64,000 bases of DNA from Deinococcus radiopugnans ATCC 19172 (GCF_006335125.1 NZ_VDMO01000003.1:193091-257090), one strand, 5' to 3'; shown: positions 11,599 through 24,082, counted from the stretch's first letter. Notes: a model not told the origin generated them from the sequence alone. A program made the numbers and translations.

Positions 11599-12003
11599 AT
11601 GACCGACGCCTCCATTCGCACCCGTCTCAATGCCCTGGTTCCGGCGCTGCGCCACTTCCATTCGGCGCTGCTGGACTTCGCCAAGGGCGAATACGAGTTC
11701 CTGCACGGCCCGGTGGGCAGTCCCTTCGAGCTGTACTCGCTGGTGATGAACAACCCCGATTTCCAGTGGTTGCGCCCGCTGTCGGGCCTGATGGCGACGC
11801 TGGACGAGGTGCTGGACGCCAAGGACCGGACGCTGACCGAGCAGAACGTGGCCGATGTACGCGGCGCGCTGGGCCTGCTGTTCTCCGAGACCGACACCCG
11901 CTTTGCCGACTTCCGTGCTGGCTATACCCGCGCGAAGGGCGAGAATCGCGTGCGCGAGACGGAAGCCAGGTGGCGTGAAGTGCTGAACAGCCTGGAAGCC
12001 TGA
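11599..12003 (+). CDS. Conserved helical protein of unknown function, upstream of pth
   Basis: A 134-residue, predicted all-helical cytoplasmic protein (motifs RHFHSALLDFAKGEYEF and NNPDFQWLRPLSGLMATLDE). I do not recognise a named family. Its TGA is immediately followed by the pth ATG (TGAATG at 12001-12006), so the two are likely co-translated. The pattern GPVGSPFELYSLVMNNPDF probably marks the conserved core. The open frame extends upstream to 11449, but TACCCT placed 6 nt before the ATG at 11599 sets the start. Function cannot be inferred beyond its link to peptidyl-tRNA hydrolase. Confidence 0.7.
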   Translation: MTDASIRTRLNALVPALRHFHSALLDFAKGEYEFLHGPVGSPFELYSLVMNNPDFQWLRPLSGLMATLDEVLDAKDRTLTEQNVADVRGALGLLFSETDTRFADFRAGYTRAKGENRVRETEARWREVLNSLEA

Positions 12004-12672
<669 letters not shown>

Positions 12673-12677
12673 GCCTC

Positions 12678-13772
12678 ATGGCAAAATCCAAGACTGGTTC
12701 CAGCGCCGCGCCCACGTCCTCCGACTCGGAGCTGAGGTTAGATGTCCTGATGGACCTCTCGAACCTCCCCGGCGTGCCCGGACAGGAGGACGCCGTGCGC
12801 GACTTCGTGCTGGCCGAGCTGGACGGGCTGGCCGACGACGTGCGCGTGGACGCGATGGGCAACGTGATCGCCACCCGCAACGGCAGCGGCGGCAAGAAGA
12901 AGGACGGCCGCGAACGCGTGATGGTCAGCGCCCACATGGACGAGATCGGCTTTCTGGTGCGCTTCATCGACGATAAGGGCTTCCTGCGCGTGCAGGCGCT
13001 GGGCGGCTTCGACACCCGCAACCTGTTCGCGCGCGACGTGACCGTCCATGCGCGCGGCGGGGCGCTGCCGGGCATCCTGACCCCCGGCGGCAAGCCGGTG
13101 CATATCGCCAGCGCCGAGGAACGCAAGAAGATTCCCGAGGTCAAGGAGTTCTTTATTGACCTGGGCCTGGACGCCGAGGAGGTCAAGCGCCGCGTGCGCG
13201 TGGGCGACATGGTCACGCTGGATCACACGGCCCGCCGCGTCGGCTCGCTGGTCTGCGGCAAGGCGATGGATGACCGCGCCTCGGTCTTTATGCTGCTCGA
13301 AGTCCTGCGTCACTTCCGCAAGACGCCGCCCAAGCATGACCTGATCGCCGTCTTCTCTGTTCAGGAAGAAGTGGGCCTGCGCGGGGCGCACACCGCTGCT
13401 TACGGCGTCGAACCCACCGTGGGCATCGGCCTGGACGTAACCCTGGCGGTGGACACTCCCGGCGTCGGCCCCGACGAGGCGGTCACGCGCATGGGCGAGG
13501 GCATCGGCATCAAGGTCTTCGATTCCAGCATGATCTCCACCCGCAGCCTGGTGGACGAGTTCTACGATCTGGCCGAGGGTCAGGGCATCCGCGCCCAGAT
13601 GGAAGTGCTGGCCCAGGGCGGCACCGACGGCGCGGCCATCCAGCGCAGCCGGGCGGGCGTGCCGACACTCACGCTTAGCCTGCCGACGCGCTACATCCAC
13701 AGCGTCGTGGAGGCCGTGCATGTGGACGATCTGCGCTCCGGGGTGGACCTGCTGGTGGCGTACCTGGGCTGA
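12678..13772 (+). CDS. M42-family aminopeptidase
   Basis: A 364-residue tetrahedral-aminopeptidase-type enzyme with a dinuclear metal centre. Ligands and catalytic residues visible in order: His in SAHMDEIG, bridging Asp in KAMDDRAS, the Glu-Glu pair in [11 protein letters not shown], Asp in [12 protein letters not shown] and His in RYIHS. Such enzymes remove N-terminal residues from short peptides in the cytoplasm. The ATG at 12678 follows the pth stop by 5 nt and has a close TACCCT box; the much longer upstream frame is pth read out of phase. A strong terminator follows at 13802. Confidence 0.93.
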   Translation: MAKSKTGSSAAPTSSDSELRLDVLMDLSNLPGVPGQEDAVRDFVLAELDGLADDVRVDAMGNVIATRNGSGGKKKDGRERVMVSAHMDEIGFLVRFIDDKGFLRVQALGGFDTRNLFARDVTVHARGGALPGILTPGGKPVHIASAEERKKIPEVKEFFIDLGLDAEEVKRRVRVGDMVTLDHTARRVGSLVCGKAMDDRASVFMLLEVLRHFRKTPPKHDLIAVFSVQEEVGLRGAHTAAYGVEPTVGIGLDVTLAVDTPGVGPDEAVTRMGEGIGIKVFDSSMISTRSLVDEFYDLAEGQGIRAQMEVLAQGGTDGAAIQRSRAGVPTLTLSLPTRYIHSVVEAVHVDDLRSGVDLLVAYLG

Positions 13773-13801
13773 GGGCGGCTGAAGCCCGGTCCAGCACCGT
13801 C

Positions 13802-13830
13802 AAAAACCCCCAGGATGGCCTGGGGGTTTT
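13802..13830. terminator. Bidirectional intrinsic terminator between M42 gene and lpdA
   Basis: CCCCCAGG (13807-13814), loop ATGG, CCTGGGGG (13819-13826), flanked by AAAAA and TTTT, so it can end transcription of both convergent genes. Confidence 0.9.
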
Positions 13831-13871
13831 CTCGTGTCTCGCTTTGCTCGGTGTGGCCCCGTGGGCGGCGA

Positions 13872-15275
<1,404 letters not shown>

Positions 15276-15281
15276 GGGGGC

Positions 15282-15287
15282 AGTCTA
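15282..15287 (-). promoter_or_regulatory. -10 box TAGACT, leaderless start of lpdA
   Basis: TAGACT lies 6 nt before the ATG at 15275 on the minus strand. Confidence 0.5.
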
Positions 15288-15398
15288 ACGTCCGTTCGGG
15301 TGGGCGTCAGTAACCTGCCGGGATAGCTGGACACGGGGGATTCACAACGCGGAATGGTGGGTCTGCGTGGGGCCATTGATGCGGCCCCGGCGGGGTTC

Positions 15399-16643
15399 TC
15401 AGTCCACCCCCACGTCCAGCCGCTGCACGCCGCGCAGCACCGGGTTGGGCTTGAAGGGCGGGTTGGCGTCGGTGACCCGGAGGTTGGGAAAGCGCGTGGC
15501 GAGGGCGGCAAACGTCTCGCTGATTTCCAGCCGCGCCAGACTGGCCCCCAGGCAGTAGTGCGGCCCGGCAGCCAGCGCCAGATGGCGGTTGCTGTTCGGG
15601 CGCTCCCAGTCGATACGGTCAGGATCGCTGAAGACCCCCGGATCACGGTTGGCGGCTCCCAGAATCAGCTGCGCGAGGTTGCCGCCGGGCAGCCTTCTGT
15701 CGCCCACGCTCACGTCCGCGCTCAGGGTGCGGCCATCGAACTGCACCGGGGAGACGACGCGCAGCAGTTCGTCGGCCACGTTGGGGTGGCGGGGGTTTTC
15801 CACCAGGGCGGCCCAGGCGTCCGGCTGGCGCGAGAGTTCCAGCAGGCCGCCGGGAATCAGGTTGCTGGTGGTCTCGTGCCCGGCGGCCAGCAGCAGCACG
15901 GCATTGGACAGCAGCTCGTCGCCGCTCAGGCGCTCGCCGCCGTCCTGCACGGCACTCATGGCGCTCAGCAGGCCGGGTTGCGGGTTGGCACGCAGTTCCT
16001 CGGCCAGATCCTGAAAGAAGGCGCGCATCTCGCGGGCGTCGGCGTCGATGCGGGCCATCAGTTCCGGGGACTGGTTCATGCCGCCCAACAGATCGGCCAC
16101 GCTCTGCGTCCAGCCCACGAAACGGGCCTCGTCGTCGCCGTGCAGGCCCAGCATCCCCATGATCACGCGGGCGGGCAGCGGGTTGGACAGCTCGGCCACG
16201 ATATCGCCGCCGCCCTTTGCGGCCAGATCGTCCAGCAGCGTGTCCAGCAGCAAGCGCACCAGTTCCCGTTGTTCCTCCACCACTCGGGGCGTGAAGGCCG
16301 AGCTGACCAGACCGCGCAGCCGCTGGTGCGACAGGCCGTTGTGGAACAGCATCATGGACTGCAGCAGGCGCACGCCCTCGGAACGCTCGCCGTCCAGATT
16401 CTGAATGCCGTTGCCGCTCAGGGCATGCGGTGAGCGCAGCACCGCCGAGCAGGCCGCGTGACCGGTCAGGAACAGGGCCTTCCAGTCGGGGAACTGCGCC
16501 TCCAGCACGCCGCCCTCGCCCAGCGCCCGCACCCGCTCGTAGGCAGGATAGGGATTGGCCAGCGAATTCGGGTCCCACAGGGCATTGACGGCGCTGCCAA
16601 CGGCGGCGGCGCGCTCCTGGGTCATAGGCTGAGACATGGTCAT
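15399..16643 (-). CDS. Cytochrome P450
   Basis: A 414-residue soluble bacterial P450. The I-helix has A254-G-H-E257-T258, the K-helix E292-LL-R295, and the heme-binding loop LAAGPHYCLG with Cys364 as thiolate ligand. The usual Phe of the heme loop (FxxGxxxCxG) is Leu357, which may tune redox potential. Substrate and redox partners are unknown; none is encoded nearby. It is divergent from a winged-helix regulator with a palindrome in the 60 bp between them. Possible ATG starts lie at 16643, 16637 and 16625; I use the first. The open frame upstream to 17276 is the reverse of the regulator gene. Confidence 0.92.
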   Translation of the reverse strand: MTMSQPMTQERAAAVGSAVNALWDPNSLANPYPAYERVRALGEGGVLEAQFPDWKALFLTGHAACSAVLRSPHALSGNGIQNLDGERSEGVRLLQSMMLFHNGLSHQRLRGLVSSAFTPRVVEEQRELVRLLLDTLLDDLAAKGGGDIVAELSNPLPARVIMGMLGLHGDDEARFVGWTQSVADLLGGMNQSPELMARIDADAREMRAFFQDLAEELRANPQPGLLSAMSAVQDGGERLSGDELLSNAVLLLAAGHETTSNLIPGGLLELSRQPDAWAALVENPRHPNVADELLRVVSPVQFDGRTLSADVSVGDRRLPGGNLAQLILGAANRDPGVFSDPDRIDWERPNSNRHLALAAGPHYCLGASLARLEISETFAALATRFPNLRVTDANPPFKPNPVLRGVQRLDVGVD

Positions 16644-16663
16644 GCTGTAGCCTGCGCCTTTCT

Positions 16664-16695
16664 CTACTTGACGCTCAAGCCACTGAATCGAGTAG
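16664..16695. promoter_or_regulatory. Candidate operator between P450 and regulator genes
   Basis: Two inverted repeats overlap here: CTTGA-cgc-TCAAG at 16667-16679, and CTACTTGA (16664-16671) facing TCGAGTAG (16688-16695) with one mismatch. The site lies between the divergent starts and overlaps the likely regulator promoter (TTGACG at 16668, TAGGCT at 16693, spacer 19 nt). Autoregulation and P450 control are inferred from position only. Confidence 0.45.
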
Positions 16696-16698
16696 GCT
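16693..16698 (+). promoter_or_regulatory. -10 box TAGGCT, leaderless start of winged-helix regulator
   Basis: TAGGCT lies 5 nt before the ATG at 16704 and overlaps the candidate operator. Confidence 0.4.
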
Positions 16699-16703
16699 GA
16701 CCC

Positions 16704-17402
16704 ATGCCCCATTCCTGGCAGCAGGTGACCGATCCGGACGCTGTGAAAGTGTTTCTGTCGGGCCGTGATCTGCCGGTGCTGGGCGCGTTGATGATGGGCG
16801 AGTGGGCGGTGGGGCCGCTGGCCGCCTCGCTGCACCTGCCGCTGAATGCCGCGCACCACCGCGTGCGCCGCCTGCTGCGGCTGGGGCTGGTGCGCGAGAC
16901 CCGGCAGACCGCACGCCGGGGCCGGCCCATCCGCCATTACCGCGCCACCTCGGAAGGCTATCTGGTGCCGTACCACGCCACGCCGCTGGGTTCCCCGGAG
17001 GAACTCGTCGGCATGCAGGAGCGCGACTTCACGGCCCGGTTCCTGCACGCCGTGGTGCAGGCCGCTGCGCCGCTGGTCCGCGACGAGCGCGATGTCGGCC
17101 TGCGCGTCTTTCTGGAGAACGGTGAGGTCACCGTCGACGTGACGCCCACGGCGGGGGCCTTCCAGTCTGCCGAGTTGCTGCGCCCGGATCGCCCGGCCCT
17201 GTTGCTGGGCGGAGCCACGCTGCACCTGACCCCGGCAGAGGCCAAGGCCCTGCAACGCGAGCTGAGCGAGCTGCACGCCCGCTACGCCGCCCGGCGCGGC
17301 CCTGAGCGCTACCTGCTGCGTCTAGGGCTGACGCCCGACGTACCGGGGGACAACACCGTGCCGGGCGACACCTCCGGGCCAGGTGACGCGCCGGGGAACT
17401 GA
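16704..17402 (+). CDS. Winged-helix transcriptional regulator
   Basis: A 232-residue protein with an N-terminal ArsR/DeoR-like winged helix (about residues 10-85): VLGALMMGEWAVGPLAASL as helices 1-2, NAAHHRVRRLLRLGLV as recognition helix, and a wing RRGRPIRHYRA. The C-terminal half is a ligand or dimer domain with no recognised family, and the last residues repeat PGD units (PGDNTVPGDTSGPGD). Divergent placement next to the P450 and a shared palindrome suggest it controls that gene and itself. No cysteine cluster is seen, so metal sensing is unlikely. Confidence 0.78.
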   Translation: MPHSWQQVTDPDAVKVFLSGRDLPVLGALMMGEWAVGPLAASLHLPLNAAHHRVRRLLRLGLVRETRQTARRGRPIRHYRATSEGYLVPYHATPLGSPEELVGMQERDFTARFLHAVVQAAAPLVRDERDVGLRVFLENGEVTVDVTPTAGAFQSAELLRPDRPALLLGGATLHLTPAEAKALQRELSELHARYAARRGPERYLLRLGLTPDVPGDNTVPGDTSGPGDAPGN

Positions 17403-17430
17403 TCTGGTCTTTCCTCTGCCTGCCCCTGTC

Positions 17431-18122
17431 CTAGCCTGCCTTGCCCGTCCTGTCCTGCGTGTCTTGCGCCCCACTCTGGCCCAGCAGGACCCACAGCGCC
17501 AGCACCGTGGCCACCACATCCAGCAGGCCGCCCACCCCGTAGACCAGCTGGGCCGGCAGGGTGGTGTCGGCGGAAAAGCCCGCGATGGGCACCACGTTCA
17601 GCACGGCCATGCCCAGGGCCAGCGCCGCCGAGAGGTTCAGCCAGTCCAGCAGGCGCCTGCGTTTCGCCGGGCTGGCGGGGTCCGGGGCCAGCCGCACCAG
17701 TGAGCCGTTCACCGCGTTGCTCGACAGGATCGCCGCGCCCCAGACCGTCATCAGGACCGTCAGGGCCAGCGGGTTGGCCTCGGGGGCGCCGCCGGTCAGC
17801 AGGCCCAGCAGGGTCAGCCCCCACAGCGCCGCCCGGAACGACGTCAGCCACGGAAAGGCCACCGCCAGCGCCCGCAGCGTGCCGTTCTCCGGCGGGGTGG
17901 CCTGTCCGGCGCTCAGGCGCGTGAACACCACGGTCCACCACGTCAGGACCAGGGCCGCCAGAAAGGAATCGAAGGCGTTGATCCAGTCCTGCGGCCCCGG
18001 CTGACCCCGCAGCAGGATAAAGGCCACCATGCCGAAGACCGCCACCACCTCGGCCCACAGAAAACCCAGGGCCAGGGGGCGCAGGTGCTGGACCCGCAGC
18101 CCCCGCCCCGTCTTGCCGGCCT

Positions 18123-18126
<4 letters not shown>
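17431..18126 (-). CDS. Integral membrane protein of unknown function
   Basis: A 231-residue protein with about six predicted membrane segments (for example [20 protein letters not shown] and [20 protein letters not shown]). No family motif is recognised. It starts with GTG at 18126 whose bases overlap the TGA of gatB (GTGA), a typical translational-coupling arrangement, so it is expressed with the amidotransferase subunit. A functional link to tRNA amidation is not implied by anything in the sequence. The C-terminus is short, polar and Gly/Gln-rich. Confidence 0.7.
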
Positions 18127-19580
<1,454 letters not shown>

Positions 19581-19587
19581 GGGGAAA

Positions 19588-19593
19588 AGAATA
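19588..19593 (-). promoter_or_regulatory. -10 box TATTCT, leaderless start of gatB
   Basis: TATTCT lies 7 nt before the ATG at 19580 on the minus strand. Confidence 0.5.
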
Positions 19594-19654
19594 GCGCCGA
19601 GGCGGAGGTGGGGCACAGGAAAGGCGAACCAGTCCCAGAAGATTGTCCCTTACC

Positions 19655-19683
19655 TTGCAATCTCTCTAAATTCGTGTTAGAAC
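19655..19683 (+). promoter_or_regulatory. Promoter of alpha/beta hydrolase gene
   Basis: TTGCAA (19655-19660), 17-nt spacer, TAGAAC (19678-19683), in an AT-richer stretch. A ribosome site AAAGGAG lies just before the ATG at 19726. Confidence 0.45.
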
Positions 19684-19725
19684 AGAATCCAAGACGAGAA
19701 CTAGCTGAGAACAAAAGGAGTTCCG

Positions 19726-20592
19726 ATGGTGACTGAGACCGATCTTATCCTCGAAGATGGGCGCACCCTCCACCTCTACGACACGGGTGCGGAGGGGCTG
19801 TCAGACCCGCTGACCGTGTTCTGGCACCACGGCACGCCCAACATCGGAGCGCCGCCCGAACCTCTTTTTGAGGCAGCCAAACGCCTGAACATCCGCTGGG
19901 TGTCGCATGACCGCCCCGGTTACGGCGGCTCCTCCCCGCTGCCGGGCCGGGACATCGCTTCGGCAGCTTGGGATGTGGGGCAGATTGCCGACGCGCTGGA
20001 CATCGCCGAATTCGCGGTGATGGGCCATTCGGGGGGTGGGCCGCACGCCCTGGCCTGCGCCGCGCTGCTGCCGGGGCGGGTGCTGGCGGCGGTCAGCGGG
20101 GCGGGGCTGGCCCCGTATGGGGCGGAGGGGCTGGACTACTTCGGGGGCATGAATGGGTCGGGCGCGGCGTCATTGCGTGCAGCGCTGGGCGGACAGGCCG
20201 TGAAAGAGGCTTACGAGGCGTCTGCCCCCGAATTTGTCCCGGAAACGTTCACGGCCGCCGATTACGCTGCCCTCTCCGGTTCGTGGAAGTGGCTGAACAG
20301 CGTGGTGGGGCCAGCCATGCGTGACGGCCCCGGCGGGCTGATTGCCGACGATCTGGCGTATGTCGCGCCGTGGGGCTTCGCGCCAGCGCAGATCGACGTG
20401 CCTGTGTTGCTCCTGCACGGCGCTCAGGACCGCGTGGTTCCCAGCACCCATGCGGACTGGCTGCTCAGACACCTGCCCACGGCGGAATTGTGGCCCGGCC
20501 CGGAGGACGGTCACCTCTCGGTTCTCAACTCGGCGGGGGCGGCGCTGGCGTGGTTGCGGGAACGGGCGCATCAGGTAAAGGCGGCGCGCTAG
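19726..20592 (+). CDS. Alpha/beta hydrolase
   Basis: A 288-residue alpha/beta hydrolase. The oxyanion strand is WHHGTP, the nucleophile elbow GHSGGG near residue 105, the acid lies in LLLHGAQDRVVP, and the catalytic His in PGPEDGHLSVL. It lacks a signal peptide. The substrate could be an ester, lactone or haloalkane; nothing in the sequence decides. A clear Shine-Dalgarno (AAAGGAG) fixes the ATG at 19726, which is unusual in this window where most isolated genes look leaderless. A strong inverted repeat follows the gene. Confidence 0.88.
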   Translation: MVTETDLILEDGRTLHLYDTGAEGLSDPLTVFWHHGTPNIGAPPEPLFEAAKRLNIRWVSHDRPGYGGSSPLPGRDIASAAWDVGQIADALDIAEFAVMGHSGGGPHALACAALLPGRVLAAVSGAGLAPYGAEGLDYFGGMNGSGAASLRAALGGQAVKEAYEASAPEFVPETFTAADYAALSGSWKWLNSVVGPAMRDGPGGLIADDLAYVAPWGFAPAQIDVPVLLLHGAQDRVVPSTHADWLLRHLPTAELWPGPEDGHLSVLNSAGAALAWLRERAHQVKAAR

Positions 20593-20635
20593 ACGACGGG
20601 CGGCTGGGCTGGATGGTGTCGCCTCCCACCAAGAA

Positions 20636-20670
20636 CCTCCCCCATCCGTCAATTGATCGGATGGGGGAGG
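20636..20670. terminator. Long inverted repeat between convergent genes
   Basis: A perfect 13-bp stem, CCTCCCCCATCCG and its complement, with a 9-nt loop. There is no long T-tract, but its position between the hydrolase and ctaG-like stops suggests a shared terminator. Confidence 0.6.
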
Positions 20671-20707
20671 GGGAGAGGGCAGACCGGTTCAGATGCGCTA
20701 ACAGACT

Positions 20708-21532
20708 TCAGGTGGGGGGCGTGGCCTCGTTGCCTCCGGTCAGTTCCACCAGCCACTGGAACAGCTGGATAAAGGCCAGCGCCAGGGCGGGAATGCCGGC
20801 CACCATCATGATCCAGCCCGACAGCTGCTGGTTTTGCAGCGGCGAGAGGTTCCACAGGCACAGCGCGTTCACGTAGGGGGTGTACAGCACCTGCGGGGCG
20901 TACAGCCACACCGACGCGACCGCCATCATGGGAATCGCGGCCAGCAGCCCGAAGCCGCCGCGCGAGCCCATCCCGGCGGGTTGCACGTTCGGCAGGGGGC
21001 GCAGGATCACGCTCCAGACCAGCAGGCTGCTCAGCAGGTACAGCGCGGGCAGCAGCGCGGCAGCGGTGTTGGTGACCACGCTGGCGTTGAAGCCGGCGGG
21101 CACGTTCCAGAAAATGATCACGGCGGACCACACCGCCAGCGCCACCCAGGGGTCCAGCAGGATGCCCAGCACGCGGGCCGCCGCGCCGCGCGGGTTGATG
21201 TGCACGCCGCGCGGGATGCCCAGCACCACCAGCGGCGGCACGATCTCGGCCAGCAGCATCAGGCGGCCCATGTACAGCGCCATGCTGCTGCCGGTCATGG
21301 TCGCCGCGCGGCTCTGGGTGGTGACCAGCAGCAGCAAGAGGCCCAGCCCGAACATCACGGCCCGCCAGACCGGCCAGCGGGCGCGGCCTTCGGCGCTGCG
21401 GCGCGAGACAAGAAAGCGCCAGAGGTAATACCCGGCCACCAGCAGCGTGGGCACCAGGAACAGCAGGTCCGGGGCCGGGATCAGCAGGTCGAGCAGCGTG
21501 GGATCGAGATTGATGGGGGCAGGGGTCCTCAC
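20708..21532 (-). CDS. Cytochrome c oxidase assembly factor, caa3 CtaG family
   Basis: A 274-residue membrane protein with about seven helices, matching the CtaG (caa3-type) family: an N-terminal PDLLFLVPTLLVAGYYLWR, the RLMLLAEIVPPLVVLGIP helix, and the later YLLSSLLVWSVILRPLP. The family aids CuA or CuB insertion into heme-copper oxidases. It is the last gene of a copper operon with SCO and PCuAC genes upstream on the same strand (39-nt gap). Translation starts at a GTG at 21532. Known for the family: role in oxidase maturation; inferred here: copper route to a terminal oxidase. Confidence 0.88.
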   Translation of the reverse strand: MRTPAPINLDPTLLDLLIPAPDLLFLVPTLLVAGYYLWRFLVSRRSAEGRARWPVWRAVMFGLGLLLLLVTTQSRAATMTGSSMALYMGRLMLLAEIVPPLVVLGIPRGVHINPRGAAARVLGILLDPWVALAVWSAVIIFWNVPAGFNASVVTNTAAALLPALYLLSSLLVWSVILRPLPNVQPAGMGSRGGFGLLAAIPMMAVASVWLYAPQVLYTPYVNALCLWNLSPLQNQQLSGWIMMVAGIPALALAFIQLFQWLVELTGGNEATPPT

Positions 21533-21571
21533 AGTATCGTCCTCAAGGCATTCTCCTCAGGGGGTCAGGCT

Positions 21572-22237
21572 TCACGGCGAGGTCTCCAGGACCTGCCGGA
21601 CATCGGCCACCACACGGTCCACCTGGGGCAGCTGGGTGTAGTCCCACAACACGCGCAGCCGCCCGGCGCTGTCGATCAGGTACGTGGCGGTGGTGTGGTT
21701 CATCTGGTAGTCGGCCCCCTTGACCTCGACCCGCTGGTACCCCACGCCGTAATCGCGCGCCACCTCGGCCAGCGCGGGTTCCGGAACGCGCACCCCGGTG
21801 GCCTTGCCGAAATACTCCACGTACTCCTTGAGGCGCTCCGGGCTGTCGCGGGCCGGGTCGACGCTGACCAGCACGGTCTGAAAGCGCTCGCGCTCATCCT
21901 CGGGCAGCGCCGCCTTGACCTTGTCCAGGTACGCCAGCGTCAGCGGGCAGATGTTGGGGCAGTGGGTGAAGCCGAAGAACAGCGCCGTGACCTTGTCGCC
22001 CTGCCCCGGCACGAAGGCGTAAGGCCGGCCGTCCTGATCGGTGCCGGAAAAACCCGCCGCCGCCGTGTTGCCGCTGTAGGCCGTGCCGTAGAAGGGAAAC
22101 GGGCTCCGGACGCGGGCGAACAGCCACGCGGCGCCCAGCAGCAGCGCCACGGCCACCACGGCCAGCAGCGCCGAGACGTACCACGGGCGCGGGGCCGGCG
22201 CACTCTGGATTTCGGAAGATGCAGGCAGCTCGGTCAT
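21572..22237 (-). CDS. SCO-family copper chaperone
   Basis: SCO proteins deliver copper to, or reduce, the CuA site of cytochrome oxidase. The 221-residue protein has one N-terminal membrane anchor (about residues 20-42) and an outward thioredoxin-like domain with the copper ligands C93 and C97 (HCPNICP) and a distal His (QMNHTTATYL). Full length for the family. It starts 4 nt after the PCuAC gene's stop and precedes the CtaG-like gene, so the three form one operon for copper insertion. Confidence 0.93.
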   Translation of the reverse strand: MTELPASSEIQSAPAPRPWYVSALLAVVAVALLLGAAWLFARVRSPFPFYGTAYSGNTAAAGFSGTDQDGRPYAFVPGQGDKVTALFFGFTHCPNICPLTLAYLDKVKAALPEDERERFQTVLVSVDPARDSPERLKEYVEYFGKATGVRVPEPALAEVARDYGVGYQRVEVKGADYQMNHTTATYLIDSAGRLRVLWDYTQLPQVDRVVADVRQVLETSP

Positions 22238-22241
22238 ACGT

Positions 22242-22757
22242 TCAGGGCTTCTTGACGGTGGCCTTGAAGGTGAAGGTCCGTCCGTCCGTGGAGGTCAGGG
22301 TCAGGGTCAGGGTCTCGTTTACCTTCAGCGCCCGCTTGAGCTTCATCAGCATCAGGTGATCGCCGGTATCGCTCAGAACCAGGCGGCCCCCGGCGGGAAT
22401 GGTCAGGGTCTCGGTCATGTTCATGCCCTGCATGCCGCCAGACGATTTGGTCGTGACCATCAGCATGCCGTGGTCGGCCACCGTGGTCCGCACGCCGTTC
22501 AGGACCACCGGGGTCTTGCCGCTGTTGAGGAGCGTGCCGAAGACGCTGGTTTCCTTGACCATAGGCGGCACGGCCACCACGGTGGCGTTCACGGCCCTGA
22601 GCGGCAGCGTGCCGGTGGATTTCTGAACAGTGGATTTCTGGGTGGTGGCACTGGGCTTGGAGGCGCTGTGGGCCGTGTGCTGGGCCAGCGCCGGGAGGCT
22701 CAGGATCGTTAGGACGGCCGCGCCGATCAACATTCGGCGGGAGGTCGGGTGGGACAT
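22242..22757 (-). CDS. Periplasmic copper chaperone PCu(A)C family
   Basis: A 171-residue secreted protein with a signal peptide (RRMLIGAAVLTILSLPALAQ). The mature domain shows the copper-binding His/Met set: HGMLM, a Met cluster GGMQGMNM, and DHLMLM later in the chain. PCuAC proteins carry Cu(I) outside the membrane and pass it to SCO or oxidase. First gene of the PCuAC-SCO-CtaG operon. AAGGAG before the ATG at 22757 is a good ribosome site and decides the start; an open frame extends further upstream to 22859. Confidence 0.87.
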   Translation of the reverse strand: MSHPTSRRMLIGAAVLTILSLPALAQHTAHSASKPSATTQKSTVQKSTGTLPLRAVNATVVAVPPMVKETSVFGTLLNSGKTPVVLNGVRTTVADHGMLMVTTKSSGGMQGMNMTETLTIPAGGRLVLSDTGDHLMLMKLKRALKVNETLTLTLTSTDGRTFTFKATVKKP

Positions 22758-22927
22758 GGGGCAACTCCTTGTGAATGAGGGGGCAGCGGTCAACACGGGC
22801 GCCGTCTGCCAGCGACAGGCGCAGTCTAGGCCACGCGTGGGGGCTGAATTGTCCCCCATGTCCCGCCCCTGGTCAGGGTGCTCCGCGGCCGTGGCGCAGC
22901 GGGCGGGAATGGGGGGTTAACGCCGTT

Positions 22928-24076
22928 CTAGCCTGGCCCCGGCACGTCCAGCACCTGGGTGTGGGCGACCGGGATCTCGCCGCGCAGTCCAGCGGCCCCG
23001 GCTTCCCGGCGCAGATCGTCCATGTTCATCCGGTTGCGTCCAGCGTGTTTGGCGCGGTACAGCCGTCGGTCGGCCAGCGCCAGCAGGCTGGCCGCGTTCC
23101 CCGCCTCGCCCGACAGGGCCGCGCCGATGCTGACCGTCACGCGCGGCAGCGGCTGTGGAGGTTTCTGCTCGGCCAGCGCCTGCTGAATCCGCCGGCCGAT
23201 CTGCTTCAGGGCAGTGGGGTCGCCGTGCGTGATCAACAGCACGAATTCCTCCCCGCCCCAGCGGGCCACCAGATCTTCGGCGCGGGCACAGGTCCGCAGG
23301 GTGCGGCCCAGATTCACCAGCACCTGATCACCGACCTCATGCCCATGGGTGTCGTTGACGGTCTTGAACAGGTCGATGTCGACGATCAGCACCCCGATGG
23401 ACGTGGCCGCCCTGTCTGTTTCCCCGGCCACGTCCTGGCCGAGGTAGTGTTCTTCGAGTCGCTGCTCCAGCGAGCGGCGGTTGGGCAGCCCGGTCAGGGC
23501 GTCGGTCAGGGCCAGATCCGCGTACAGCGCCGTGCGGGACAGCTCCTGCTGCAGCTGCCGCCCGGTCACGGCCATCTGCCCGATCAGGAACAGCAGGAAG
23601 CCGGTGTACAGCAGCGGCACCGGATCGGCCAGCCCAGGGCCACCCGGTCCCCAGTCGCCCAGCCCCTGCCGCAGCACCAGGGCGATCAGCGCCGCGTACA
23701 GCAGGCCACCCCGCACCGCCGCCTGTTTCAGGGGCAACAGGCCGAACCAGACGACGAAAAACAGCAGTACAGTCAGCGACTCCCGCGCCCCCAGGGCCAG
23801 ACTGCGCGCGTAGAAATCCCACAGAAAGTAAGTGGCCCCGATGTTCGCGCACCACACCACCAGCACGTCCAGCCGGTGTGCCGAGACCCGGCGGCTCAGG
23901 ACGGCAGGCAGCAGCGCGGCGCTCAGAACCGCCACCGCCGCGGCCCGCCAGTTGCCCTGCGGCAGTTCCCCGACGGCGATGGCCGCGTGGACCGCCACCG
24001 AACATGCACACAGCACCAGGTAGCCTCGCCGGCGCATGGCCTCGAGCCTCTGTTCGCGCAGGGCGTGCTCCGGCAT
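22928..24076 (-). CDS. Membrane-anchored GGDEF diguanylate cyclase
   Basis: A 382-residue protein with about six N-terminal membrane helices (residues 15-165), a short linker, and a GGDEF domain. The catalytic motif is GGEEF, and an inhibitory I-site RAED lies five residues upstream, so it should make c-di-GMP with product inhibition. The DITDALTGLPNRRS-type start of the domain is present (LTDALTGLPNRR). No EAL domain. The sensory signal of the membrane part is unknown. The ATG at 24076 lies 6 nt after TAGGAT. Confidence 0.92.
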   Translation of the reverse strand: MPEHALREQRLEAMRRRGYLVLCACSVAVHAAIAVGELPQGNWRAAAVAVLSAALLPAVLSRRVSAHRLDVLVVWCANIGATYFLWDFYARSLALGARESLTVLLFFVVWFGLLPLKQAAVRGGLLYAALIALVLRQGLGDWGPGGPGLADPVPLLYTGFLLFLIGQMAVTGRQLQQELSRTALYADLALTDALTGLPNRRSLEQRLEEHYLGQDVAGETDRAATSIGVLIVDIDLFKTVNDTHGHEVGDQVLVNLGRTLRTCARAEDLVARWGGEEFVLLITHGDPTALKQIGRRIQQALAEQKPPQPLPRVTVSIGAALSGEAGNAASLLALADRRLYRAKHAGRNRMNMDDLRREAGAAGLRGEIPVAHTQVLDVPGPG

Positions 24077-24082
24077 GGCCCC

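Noticed and set aside
16704..17276. Minus-strand extension of the P450 to 625 residues
   Set aside because: The added residues are the reverse of the regulator gene and the P450 begins normally at 16643.
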